Of a stretch of 64,000 nt of DNA, positions 26,685 to 39,100 are shown piece after piece (position 1 is the first letter of the stretch; every line of letters starts with the position of its first letter). The stretch is from Branchiostoma lanceolatum. Lineage: Eukaryota; Chordata; Leptocardii; Amphioxiformes; Branchiostomatidae. A program made the position numbers and the translations under genes. The stretch spans positions 43,152,697 to 43,216,696 of the forward strand of contig NC_089722.1 of the NCBI RefSeq assembly GCF_035083965.1. Direction: 5' to 3'. The notes beneath the pieces were generated by a model. It had not been told where the DNA came from. It searched no databases and saw only the letters and a list, made by a program, of their open reading frames with translations.

Positions 26685-28440
26685 AAATAGGAATGTTACA
26701 TTACAGCAATGGGGGACGTAACACTTTGTATGGGGTAACTGGCCTTATGGATTCTTTTATTCAAATGTTTGAGACGATGGAATGGTGTACCAACTTAGTT
26801 CGAATGTATTCTTGCACGTTTCAATGTTTTGGACTCAAAGCGAAGTTATGAAAATTCATATACGGAGATTATTTACTCTTTATTATGACGTTTAAATTTA
26901 TTATCTCCATGAAAAATGAGCACAACTGTAGTGAGCATAACTCAGGAACCTCTTGGTGGATTACGATGATATTTGGTATGTGGGCAGGTGTTGTTAAGCC
27001 GAATTTCAAGGTCGATTTTGGGCCCCCTGGTATGTGACCTTGGTACTGCAGCAAAACTGCAAATTTTGTATCTTTTGACCTGGACGTGCTGTGGTCTTGA
27101 TTTTTGGGTGGCAGATAGCTTGTGATGTAATTAAGAAATGGTGTATGTTAGGGCCCCCTAGCAGCTTGTCCTGGTACCTTTGCAGGGGCATTTTTGTGAA
27201 AATATTCTAAGGAGAATAACTGAACAAAGGAACAACGGATTTCCATATGATATTTTAATAGTATGCAGGTAGGTTAGATTGAGATATACAATACATGTAA
27301 CATATGTAGCTCATGGAAAGCTGAGTATCATCAGATACCAATTATGCAAATAGATTCCTAATTTGCATAATTAATGCAAAAACATCATAATTCATCTACT
27401 TGGAAAATTATAGGACTGTCAATATTGCAACATGTGTAAGTTAGATAAAGGTGTTTATGACCAAGCATATCTTATGCAAATGTCTAAGTCATTTGCATGA
27501 ATAGAATTGTTAATGGAGATTTGAGGTCGTGACATTCTTGTTCATAGTAGTTTTCGATCTTTTTGTACAATTCTTCATCGTTTGCCCTTCTTTTTTTAAG
27601 TCACGGAAAGGAAACTCACCAGTGTCGTTTTTTCGAAAAGGCCGTATCACAGAAACAATATGCTTTTTTAAAATCTATTTGGCTGCTAATCGGACGATAT
27701 GCTAAAGAGGAAAGTTTCCATAAGCTACACACGAAAATATTCATAAGGGTGAGGTATCTCTTATTTGATTTATGTACTCGTCGTCTGGACATAGAAATAG
27801 GATGTCGGAGGAGGAACGCCTCACCTTTTCTACGAACTAGTTAACAATCATATCAACATAAGCACTGACAATCTACTGAAACCAGCCTAGGTGCGCAGCC
27901 GGGGGAGCTGAAATTCTAAACCAGCAACACCATAACAGACACATGCAAATGTCCCCTGTAACATTTAGCCTGTACCACGGTCCAGATTTCGCTGGGAAAA
28001 AAGGAGAAGGCCTAGGTTGCAAATGTACTCCCTGACCAGCTAACTCCTCTGGCATGTTTCTGCCTATTTGGAAAATTTATATTATTTTTCCAGCGACCGG
28101 TGGAGCCTGGTAGAGGCTAGAATGCCCTGTCTGGCACGGTTGTGACGGCTCCCATCGTTGCAGTCTTGCTTGCCTTAGCCTGGAACCCCCCTACTTTCTG
28201 AGGGTAGCTGAAGTTAAAGAAGGTCGTTTTACAAATGATTGCACTTGTAAGTAGACAAACATGTAGTATATAACAGAGAAATACAAGAGCCATACTACTT
28301 TATCACATAACTGCACAGTAGTCATTTTCACGAACCCCCCCCCCCCCCGCACTGTCCCCTTACAGCACATTGTCTGCGCATTGCGTCTCCAGGAGTTCCT
28401 TGCAAGACAGTGACGTGTTTTGTTTTGCAGAGCTAGAGAG
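26685..28440. other. Intergenic, repeat-derived
   Basis: About 26920-27500 is a copy of the dispersed element seen at 12351-12952 ('gatatttggtatgtgggcagg', 'ttatgcaaatagattcctaatttgcataatt'). A poly-C run is at about 28337-28350. The remaining small frames (for example 27563-27844) show no motif. Confidence 0.5.
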
Positions 28441-30110
28441 GCGCCAACAAGTGTACTGATTCAACTGCCAACTCGAGCCTCCATGGAAGGATGAGGAACG
28501 GCGACGGATCATCAAAAAATTATGCATTGATCTGTTGGCGAATAATTTATTACGTTACTAAGGACTGCAATGAGAATTCATTTACAGAAGCTTTGATATA
28601 ATTATAAAGGGTTTATTTTCCGTTAGTCTATTTATACACTTTCAGACATTAATGTATGTGTTTTCATTGCCCTGTGCCACTGCAAGTTAAATTATCCAGT
28701 GCCCAAAAGACAGTGATTTTGAGTACCACTATGCCACATGGTACGTATATGACACATAGCTATATCAAATCAAGATTGTATACAATGATGATTTGTAATT
28801 TGCAATGAAAGTCGTTAGCTAGCGTTAATTCTATTTTTTTTCAGAAATCATCGCAGTACTTGAATTTGGGTGAATTGTCAATCTGAATTCGAGTCCAAAA
28901 TTAACTTTTTTGGGAAGAGGGTGTACTTTTGAACGTTTTTGTATTTTGTTTGTGCCGGTATGGCTTTTGTACCTTCGTAGTTATTTATAGATAGCAGTAA
29001 GTGAGTAGGTTTCTTTATAAGTTGAGGATGACCGCCACTAACTCTTTCAAAGAAATCTGTGTGGAGATATTCATTATTCGTTGATGAACAGAGCTTCAAA
29101 TCGCCACATTTGTTATTCGAGGTTTCGGTCGACCTCTGCGACAGAATACTGCGGCCTTTTGAATATAATCACTCTGTCACATTATGTCCGTTTGTAACTA
29201 GGTGCGAAGTCTGTTACGGTCTCGGGCCGTCGCAGTCCAACTTGTGCATAAACTTCAAATACATGTCTGTTTCCTGCTTTTTATTTTTTCCCATAGCTGA
29301 TTTAATACATCCATACACGTCCATGCACGTAAGACTCCTAGGACAATCACCGATTCTACTAGTACAGAGTGCGATCGCAATGCGGTTGGTGGGACTAATT
29401 AGATTTCTCAAGTTCGGTCTGGCTAATGTGGAGTATTGACAGGAGAGCTGAGCATGATGTCTGGTCAGGTGGGTTGACTGAAGTAATGATGATGCAGTTC
29501 TGGAGTTTGATGGTAGGAGGGTCTTCTGAGATAGTCATTGGGATGCATGCCGTGTTGAAAGCTTCCCTAAACAGTACCTGCAACTGGGACTGTAAACAAA
29601 TAATGAAAGATGACATATTACAGAAGCATAGATTATGAGAGTGTAACTTTGTTTTATATAGATGAGGACTCCTTATATCTATATATTTGTAACTTATATG
29701 TCCGTTTGTGGATACTAACATCTCCTAATTAGCCCATGGCTACTTCCCCTCAGCCAATGGGAAGCCCCCATTTTCTGTGGTTATATCCACATAGTGTGGG
29801 ATATCAGAAAAGTGTGAGTGATATCTGTGGGTGCTATAGAAAAACTGTGGGTGATATAGAAAAACTGTGGGTGATATAACCATGTGACCTATTCTGACCA
29901 ATCCTTGCTCTGATTTCTAATTGCCCGGGGATTTGGGACTCTCCCCATATGTTTTACAGACCTTGTCTATGCTTGCCTTGCAGCTGTTACTTGTTTGTCA
30001 GCATGTCAAGCAAAAAGAGAGATTTCTGGACTTTCAGGACAAAATAAAGTAACATTTAGTAGAGCTGCTGACTAGGGAAGCTTCGGGGAAGTATACCATG
30101 GGCTAAATTA
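28440..30110. other. Intergenic with a dispersed-repeat copy
   Basis: About 28510-28690 resembles 36670-36850 (shared 'gatgcattgatct', 'gtttattttccgt/gtttattcgtgt' and 'ttatccagtgcc/ttatccagcgcc' phrases). About 29055-29100 shares 'gatgaacagRgcttcaaa' with 31255 and 32857. A short tandem of 'actgtgggtgatata' lies at 29800-29880. No gene supported. Confidence 0.45.
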
Positions 30111-30272
30111 GATAGCTGATGGTATTGGCCTCGATATCTGGATATAACAGCAGTCCCGCCACCTTGGGGTTTCTAGTCTCCACTCGGGCTTCGCCCTCGG
30201 GGAGACTAGAAACCCCTCGGTGGGCGGGACTGCTGTTATATCCAGATATCTTGGCCACTCCCATCAGCTATC
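30111..30272. mobile_element. Near-perfect 162-bp hairpin
   Basis: It begins GATAGCTGATGG and ends CCATCAGCTATC. The arms (about 75 bp each) pair almost perfectly through GGATATAACAGCAGTCCCGCC and GGGGTTTCTAGTCTCC, with a small loop at 'gggcttcgccc'. A perfect long stem with no frame fits a palindromic MITE. Confidence 0.85.
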
Positions 30273-30747
30273 TATTACTAGACATACCTTTAAGTACCAC
30301 AGTTATCAGCCAATGATTGATGAGTCAAATAGAACTCGTTGTCATCAAGTACTGTAGGAGCATCCTCACTAAGTAGCTTAGAACGGTTGCAGCCAGATAT
30401 GCAAAGACAAGGTGTAATAGGCCATTCGGTTTAAAGTAACCAGCTGCTGCTACGTCCAATACCTGCGAAGCAGGCGTGTTACATCGAATGGCGGTTATAC
30501 CGGTTATCTAGATACAGATACAGATACTAAGCAAAGTGATGCAACAACATGTACATAAGTTAGAACTGAACAATGTAATGCATCTGTGAATTTTTGAATC
30601 TGAAAAATAAGGACAAACTTCTTACAATACAAGATCTTAAGCTCTTAAAACCTTTAACTCCTAAGTAAGTTTCCATGACATCCATTTATGTCATAATCTT
30701 AGTAGTAGTATGTATTATCATATCATCATCTAGGATGACCGCCCTAA

Positions 30748-30955
30748 AAATAGCCTCCGATGCAGACTCATCCAGGCTGTTTTCTTTTTCAAGTTATTGT
30801 TTTTATACTATTCATTTTATTCTTCTAAGTTCCAGTTTTCCTTATAAGTTTTCCTATTGGCCGGGAAGGCCAGCAATTAAAAAAAAATGGATAATACAAA
30901 AACAATAACTTGAAAAAGAAAACAGACGGGAGGAGTCTGCATCGGAGGCTACCTT
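30748..30955. mobile_element. Foldback element, ~70-bp arms
   Basis: The left arm (about 30748-30818: 'tagcctccgatgcagactc', 'tttctttttcaagttattg') is the reverse complement of the right arm (about 30885-30955), around a ~65-bp spacer. Non-coding. Confidence 0.85.
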
Positions 30956-30967
30956 AAAAACAATTGT

Positions 30968-31273
30968 AGGAATGTGGAATGTACTTGTAGGAATGTGTGT
31001 CTTTCGTGATCAATATGCATGCAAGAACAATGTAAACACATGGCATGTCTTTGTTTCATGTATCTACAAGTCTCCCATGCAAGGTGCGACACATCTGGTT
31101 CTAATATCGTTTTTGTCTCTGCAATGAGGAAGTTGGGAAGTTGGGCAGCGCCCTCCTTCACACTCATCTCGTTAATGAGCCAGTCATTGTAGTGTTATTA
31201 TTGTTAACTATATGTAAATTTCTAATAGAGTAGCGACAAAGGACGTGTTATTCTTTGATGAACAGGGCTTCAA
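30968..31273. repeat. Direct repeat, copy 1 (~305 bp)
   Basis: Almost identical to 32570-32877. A minus-strand 57-codon stretch (starting MSVKEGAAQLPNF) is open in both, but it has no recognised domain and its persistence probably reflects a recent duplication. Confidence 0.9.
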
Positions 31274-31835
31274 ATTTTCAACATGAAGGTGACAAGAACG
31301 TTTCCCTACGCTGAATCGTAGAATCCTTTTTTTTTTTTTACATTGACATAGGCGACATCTGCACAACCGCACTCTCTTAGCTTTAGAGTTTAGGACTGGG
31401 TCACATGAAAATTGAATGAATTATGTTGAAAACAAAATTGTCCAGTTGCAGTTCAGTTTAACATCAAGTTAAACTACATTTGTTGGATAACATCTACTGG
31501 AATATTTTGAAAGATAAACTAAAAAAAAAGAGATCGCAAACTTGAATTCCTTTTCCTAGGCCTAAGAAACGTGTGAAACCACAGTGAAACCGCAACGTGT
31601 TAACATTTTCTTTGTCTGCAGAGTGGCGCGTGCCGGGGCGTGTCTAACAGCGGCACGCCGGCTTTACGTTGTATATAGAAAACCCATAGGATTCCATAAT
31701 TTTAAGTGAGCTGTTTTTGTTCTGAGTCTAGTCCCGCCGGTGATACACACCACTCTTCCCTTTTTTTCCACTTCAACATGAAGAGAATGTAACGTTATCT
31801 CTGAACTAGTCTGGCTAGGATTTAATGTAAGTGGT

Positions 31836-32100
31836 GCAATGGCCTAGTTGGTAGAGTGCTCGCCTTTCACACGGTAGGTCGTGAGTTCGAACCCTGGCCG
31901 GGTCATACCAAAGACTCTAAAATTGGTACATACTGCTTTCTCTGCTTAGCGCTCAGCATTTAGGAAAGAGTATGGAAGTTAATCACACATCACTACCAGC
32001 GGATCAGCCCCCTGCTGTAGTGACTTGCGCAAATGTGTGTGGCCCAGGGGCTATAGAAATGGAGACGGGCGCCACCCCTATGCGTCTTTTCGGGACACCC
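31836..32100 (+). mobile_element. tRNA-derived SINE
   Basis: Head with A box (tggcctagttggtagagtg) and B box (gagttcgaaccctgg), then a ~190-bp body ending in 'gggcgccacccctatgcg'. The tRNA-like head cannot be closed into a mature tRNA because the 3' acceptor side is replaced by the SINE body. Parts of the body recur inverted at 8020-8075. Confidence 0.8.
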
Positions 32101-32569
32101 GGGTCACTTTAACTTAATGTAAGTGGGCGGTGTTACGGCATGGTTCTTTTGGAAATTGCGGCAAAAGGGACTTACATGTAGATGCTACTGGACTTAGAGA
32201 AGAACACACGCGTGGCACATGCCCACGTGCAGGGCATTGTCGTCATACATGCACGGGAGCCATGGACTCCACAACGCCCGGCCGGCTATTCATTAGCTTG
32301 TACACAGACTGACTGTCTCCCATTCACAGTTGGAGAAACCTTTCAACTTCGGATTCATATACAATAAGTGCAAAAACTTCCATGGCTTCAAGCAATATTA
32401 CATGATTCATGGGTTTTGTCACACTTACAAATTACATTCGAGAAAACTGTCATTTCATACGAAAATCCGAATGTGGAGTTCGTCTCTTAGTTGAAAATGG
32501 CCGCCACTCTTTCTTTAGTAAATCTGTGTAGTCGGATAGGAAATTCATACGAGTGGTAGAACCTGACAT

Positions 32570-32877
32570 GTACTTGTAGGAATGTGGAAGTGCACTTGGT
32601 GTGTCTTTCGTGATCAATGTGCATGCAAGAACAATGTAAACACATGGCATGTCTTTGTTTCATGTATCTACAAGTCTCCCATGCAAGGTGCGACACATCT
32701 GGTTCTAATATCGTTTTTGTCTCTGCAATGAGGAAGTTGGGAAGTTGGGCAGCGCCCTCCTTCACACTCATCTCGTTAATGAGCCAGTCATTGTAGTGTT
32801 ATTATTGTTAACTATATGTAAATTTCTAATAGAGTAGCGACAAAGGACGTGTTATTCTTTGATGAACAGGGCTTCAA
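32570..32877. repeat. Direct repeat, copy 2 (~305 bp)
   Basis: Second copy of 30968-31273, same orientation, 1.6 kb away. It differs by a small insertion (about 32592) and a few substitutions. It lies just upstream of the putative first exon of the large protease gene and could belong to its promoter region. Confidence 0.9.
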
Positions 32878-33131
32878 ACGGATAAATTTTCAACATGAAG
32901 GTGACAAGAACTTTGCCCTACGGTTTTGGCTCGGGCTAATGTCCTTCCGTCTGGGGAGACGTAATAAGAAGCTGAGATGGCCGAGGGACAGGACAGTTTG
33001 TGGCTGTTTGCAGCCAGTCTTGGTCATGAGAAACGGGAGTTCGCAGTTCTCGTCCATTTCCATGTAGGATGTAGTAGAGTGTAGAGTTCGCCACTGACCG
33101 AAAGCCGCGTCCGACGACCTCCCTATTACAG

Positions 33132-36100
33132 ATGGACAGGTATGTTACCTTCATTTGGCTTCAGAAACGTGCGATAGACTACTGATATTGTATTAAACTG
33201 CCTTCTTTGTACCTTTTTTTCTTCAACTTTTACAATTCCGTTTTTCAACTGTGACGTCATCTAGACGTGTTGCTTTTGTTACATAGAAAGTGGCTTTAAA
33301 AAAAAATTGTAACCTTTGTAAATGTGCCATGTTATCTATATTTCCAGTCATCTGTCTTGGGTGAATACAGCGGATGAACTACTACAACTGGCTAGGACGC
33401 GGTTACCTTCAGCAAGGAGATTGAATAGAGCGTGTCCTTTATGCCCCGTCACCACATTCAAGCCGGCAGACAGCCAGAAGAAATTGCTGCGTCACGTCAC
33501 AAGCCATATCAAAAGAGCGGTGCCGTGTCGAGGTATGTAACCGTTGACTACTTTGTTAATTCAACGTAGACGTTATACTGTCAAATATATCCTCCTTTGC
33601 AGGCCTTTGTTCTTTGTATTCTTTTATTACAATTTGAGTATGGTCCACTCAAACTACAAAATGAAATACTGGTATATCACTATATTATGGAGTTCGAAAG
33701 TCTGCCGTTGGGAGGGGTCATGTTCATGTACCTACTTCAATTTCCTGCTGGTGACCCCTCAGAGTCCTTGTCAAAATGGCCATGTTGCGACGATATGTAA
33801 AGTTATCTGTAACATTATGTTCAATCTTTTTTAAGTTCTCATCCTTTTACGCTGGTGTTTTACCTCGCCTTTCGAGTTCAACTCAGTTCCTAAAAGAATA
33901 TTTCATTCAGTTCTTAAAGGCATTTTGGACACATATGCCTTTCAGTGGCCTGCATGTCCTGTTTCGCAAGGCGTAATCAGGCCGTTTTAGACTTCATAAT
34001 CCGTTATCAGCCACCTAAACTCAACGTAATTCGTAATCAGTACATTTGCCGTAACGCATAATTGGTCACTTTGATTCTACGTAAAACGTAGACAGTTACC
34101 TTTATGCAACGTAAAACGTAATCTATGAATTACTAGTAAAACCAAGGAGGCTATATAACCTCCTTGGTAAAACGTAGTCTCCCGGCACCGTTGCCCCTCA
34201 AAATGCAGGAAATAGCATTTCAGAGGGTCAAGATCTCAAAATCTTCCCGTGAAACATGCGCCCAGACCCACTAAGTATTGTCGTGCCTCTGGTAAAAAAT
34301 ATATTCTGAGGGCGTCGCCCCTAAATATCAAGCTGGAATCATTGTATATTTTTCAATCAAAGATATGCCATAAAACACAGTTTAGATTACCAGCCAAATG
34401 TGCCCCTTAAAATGCAGGAAATTGCGTTTCAAATGGTAAAGATTTCAAAATTCCCACCTGCGATTTTTACATGTACGCCTCCGGCGAAAATACGTCGGGA
34501 GGGCAAACAATCTAGGAGAAAGCATTTTGTGCTTTTCACAATGAGTGCAGATATTCATGGCCCCTCAAAATGTATTCTGGCGGGTCGAGATTTTACCATT
34601 TTCCCGGGTATTCTCCTGGGTCCACCTACAATCGCCAGACCGCTCCGGCGCTATATATGTCGGGGCATCGCGCACCATACCATTAAACTCATGAATATTC
34701 TTTTCATTTATAGATATGTCATCAAACATAGCTTAGTGTAACAGCAAAATTTGGCCCTCGAAATCAAACTTATAGAAGCCAATGGGGGCAAGATTTTCAC
34801 AATTTTCCCGGACGTCTCGCGCCCTGGGGGCTCGACGTGGTCAACGTACGTTCAGCAATATCTTGCTTCCCCTTCCATACGAAATTCCCTGCCGCCGCTT
34901 CTGTCAAATTGTGACGTCCTTGGTAGTATATTGTAGTTAATGAAAGACCTTTAATGTACTTTCGTGGACTACCATAAACATACATACCGGTATTACATAA
35001 ACGTTATAACTAATCCAGCATAGCCTACTTCTAAGTTGCGTTTCTTTCTACATGTGTAGATGTGTGAACAGTTGATGTATCTTGTACATCGGTTGTCTAG
35101 TGTCATATATAAGTTTCTGGTGATTTCATAGGAAATGTTTGATGGCTAAGGGAGGCCTCCGCGTGAATGCTGCACCTCCCAAACTCAGCCGTTCATGCAA
35201 AGTTAACTAGTTACACGCCGATCTGGGACCGTTTATGGATTATTTGCAGAATTTAAAAATGGGCGCATATTGCTTGTTTTGACCATCCAGTTGCTGTATC
35301 TTATTGTTATTGTGTGTAAGTTTTTAATTGCTTTCTCGGCAACAAATAAATAAAGGCTTGATCAGCCAGACTGTCGCAAGATCAAATATGGGGTCTAACA
35401 GGTTCTGTAGGTTGCCTAGAAGGTTAAGTCTTTGTAGGCTGTATATATGACAGTACAGAAAATAATGAACGACGCTTTCGCTTCGACTTCCGCAAGTGCA
35501 GGCTGGACTTGCAGCTAAATTACGTGTACATAAACTTCTGTTTAGACTGCACGTGCCGGTACGAAGACGTGTGAAGAGGGCGCAAGTGTACCGGGGTCAT
35601 GACTAAAATGTGGGTAGAAGGAGGGAGTCCGAGGGACGTACTAATTTCACCAGATGTTTCCAATATAATCTGAATCTCTGGTGCGATTTCTGTGTGACGT
35701 ATGCCTAGAGATTGGAACATGTTTTGTGCTGATTTTTGTTTCAGTTACATTTAAGTCGTTTAGGCGCTTGTAGCTTGTAGCGTACATGTATTGGCCCTAG
35801 CCTCCATCAGGTCTTCCTACGGGCGTACACTCACGCCTGCTATTTCATAAGAATACATTTCAACTCTTAGAACAAAACATGTTTCCAAGGCCAAGCAAAG
35901 GTCTCCGTCGTATAATAACAATAACGTTATACAGAAGAAATTTATTGCGCGACCATTGTAGCAGGTACAAAGTATGGCAACAACAGTAAACATAGAACAA
36001 GACATGAGTATGGAATAAAACTATTCACTATATCAAAATGACTATCTTAGGTTCTACATGATTCAAGTTTTCTAATTTTGAGTATCATTATTTTTTCTAA

Positions 36101-39100
36101 TGACAAAACAATCTTTTATATATTTGCCTATTTTAACACTGTATGAGCTGTTGCATCTAAATATATAGTCAAATCTATCTGTGGCATTGAGTGTCTTAAA
36201 ATCTGAAGTACTTGAATTGAGAAATGTGAATAACTCAACTCGTAGGGCATCATATTTAGAGCATTCCATAATAAAGTGAAACTCATCTTCAATTCGATTA
36301 GGACAGAATGGGCAAAACCTTTGGTCGGGAGCTACATTAAAGTATCTACCTGTTTCTATATTCAATCTATGGCTACCAATTCTTAACTGTGTTATCGCTT
36401 TACGGATTTCAACACTATATGTTAAGTTGTGTTGCATGTTATCAGAATTTGGCGTTCGTGGGGCAATGCAGATCGATTTCAAACGAGGTCATAATTGTCA
36501 TGAAATCAGTGGTTGATTTTAGTATACTAGCTCGCTAATCGCTGCTCGCTAGTGGTACCACTGTCAACGTCTTCCTGTTGTCTACACGATGCCGTAAAGG
36601 CTGCCCAACCACCAATTCACGCTTTCACATGTGAACAAGAAACTAGCCCGTCGTCGCCCTGCATGTTGCCAAGAGATGATGCATTGATCTTTGGACACCG
36701 AATTTATGTAGAATTACTTTATGTGTTTCTTACCACGGCCTGCAGGGAAATTCATTCACAAAGACTTATGATTGTTAAAGGTTTATTCGTGTAAGTCTAT
36801 TCTTGTAAGTCTATCTGCATACATTTAGACATTCATTTATTTGTTATCCAGCGCCAAAGCAAGACTAGTACTTCCGCGTATTATGACGTTTTCTTTGCCA
36901 GGCAGAGTGACGCGTGTCGGGGTGTGTCTAACAGCGGCAGGCTGTTAACACACTGGCACGCGCCAATCTGCCAAGTGTGAGAGGTTGATGGTGCGTGCGG
37001 CGCCGTGCACTACAATGTATAGCCTCTATATTGGGCTCATCGGCTGGGCGTTTTCCTACCAAAATGGCACTTTTTCGCTGGTTTTTATTTGAACTGTTTG
37101 AACTGTTTTGAAGAGTTTCACCTTTGTCCACTGTTGCTTGATATCTCTTCTTTGTTCCGAGATGCTGCCGAGTTGTCCTCCAAACACTTGTATGTTCCCC
37201 CTTGCGATTTTGTCTATTAAAACGTTTTCGTAATAGTAATGTTGAGCCCAACATGCTGTTGGGCGCAACATATTGTGTTCGTATGGTTTCTTTCTCCTGT
37301 CAAATCTTGTAATCGACTCAGCTCGGTCGTCCCTGGACCAACTGAGCTGAAATTTGGTATACAGGTAGAGTGGGTAAATACCCTGGGACCTTTTTTTAAA
37401 TTTTTTGATAAAAAACCTACATTTTGGAAATACATCAAAATGACCTGAAATTTGCTAAGGGGGTACATTGAACAAATATTCAAAGAACCCCATTTGCACT
37501 TTCGGTAAACACCACTTCAATAACGATTTTGGAGGGTATTTTTGGGGAGAAGATGACCATATACATGTATGGTGTTGTCATATATGTCACATCTTCATTC
37601 ATATGGCCAGGTGCGAACGTAAACAACACGACCTAAAGGTGAGTGACCCCAAGTCCCACGTGGACCTGACCTGTGATTTGTGCGCGTAATTACTGAGCGG
37701 GGGACATTGGGAGGGAGATGAGAAAATATTCTGTATTTGCTATCGCAAATGTTGCCTTTCTAGTGTTAATGTTGTGTCCTAATGAAGTTATGGGCAACTG
37801 AGAAGGTTCAAAATCTACGCCTTTTCTGGTGGTATTTTTCGACATAAATTTATTGCTCTACATTCCTCTCTGTGTGTACATACAATCATACATATATACA
37901 GTAATAACATTTTTTTCACTTACACCAAGAGTAAGCTCATATCCCTGCAATTGGTTGTGTATCATTTCTTCAGCAACGTTTTTAATGGTGGTATTACTGG
38001 TATATGTGGTTCGCTGCGTAATGAACAATTGTCTGGACTCTCGGATTGCGGACATTCTTCCGCATTAGAAATCCAGATCTTCAGCAAGATGTCACTTGTT
38101 TACATTCTTGTCCATTCTTGTATAAGGGGGACATTTTTTATGTTTCGCCAACGAAACATATTGTTTTTGTAAGGTTTCTTCTCCTTCTTCTTCTCCTTCT
38201 TCTTCTCCTTCTTCTCCTGTCAAACCTTCAAATCGCTTCTTCTCGGTCGTCCGTTGACCAAATTAGCTGAAATTTGGTATGCAGGTAGAGTACGTGTATA
38301 CCCCTAGACCCTTTTAAAATTTTTTTGATATAAGTTTTTAAAATGATTTTATGGAGGTTTTTTGGTCATTTTCAGACAAAAGTCGCACATGATGGCCTCC
38401 AGTGCCGTGGTGTTGAAACCTGAGGACCTGAAATTTGGTTTAGTTGTGCATTGGATATTTACCCAAAGGACCCCATTATTTTTTTTGGCATACACTACTT
38501 CAAAATGATTTATTTTGCAATTTTTTGATGCAATTTTTGGTTATTTTCTGTCGGGGCCAGCAAGAACTAGGTCATACTGTAACATAAGCCCTCCTACACT
38601 TCACATGTCTGTGACTTCAAACCAAGCAGATGTCAGGGGGTACCTGTACTAATGGTATTACAGAAAGTTATATGTACCTTATGTTACATGGTACGGATGT
38701 TATATTTGAGATGTAGGTACCTATAGGAAAGGTGACTACACCTGACAATTACTTATGCTAATGAGGACCTAATTCGCATAATGTATGCATAAAGTTGTAT
38801 GTCCCTTACCGTAAATGCTGCGGATGTCATCTTTGAGATGTAGGTACCTTTAGGAAAGGCGAACACACCAGGCCATAAATTATGCTAATGAGGACCCAAT
38901 TTGCATAATCGATGCATGAAGTTGTATGTCCCTTACCGTAAAAGCTGCGGATGTCATCTTTGAGATGTACGTACCTTTAGGAAAGGCGAACACACCTGGC
39001 CTAATGAGGACCTCATTTGCATGATTTATGCTAAAACTTGTAATTCCCTTACCGGAAAAGCTGCAGATGTCAGATTTGTCAGATTTGACATGTACGTACC

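Noticed and set aside
30949..31167. Minus-strand ORF starting MSVKEGAAQLPNF, present in two copies
   Set aside because: Persistence is explained by the recent duplication of the DNA; no domain, no splice sites and divergent ends in the two copies.
31836..31910. tRNA gene
   Set aside because: A and B boxes are present but the acceptor stem cannot close and a SINE body follows directly.
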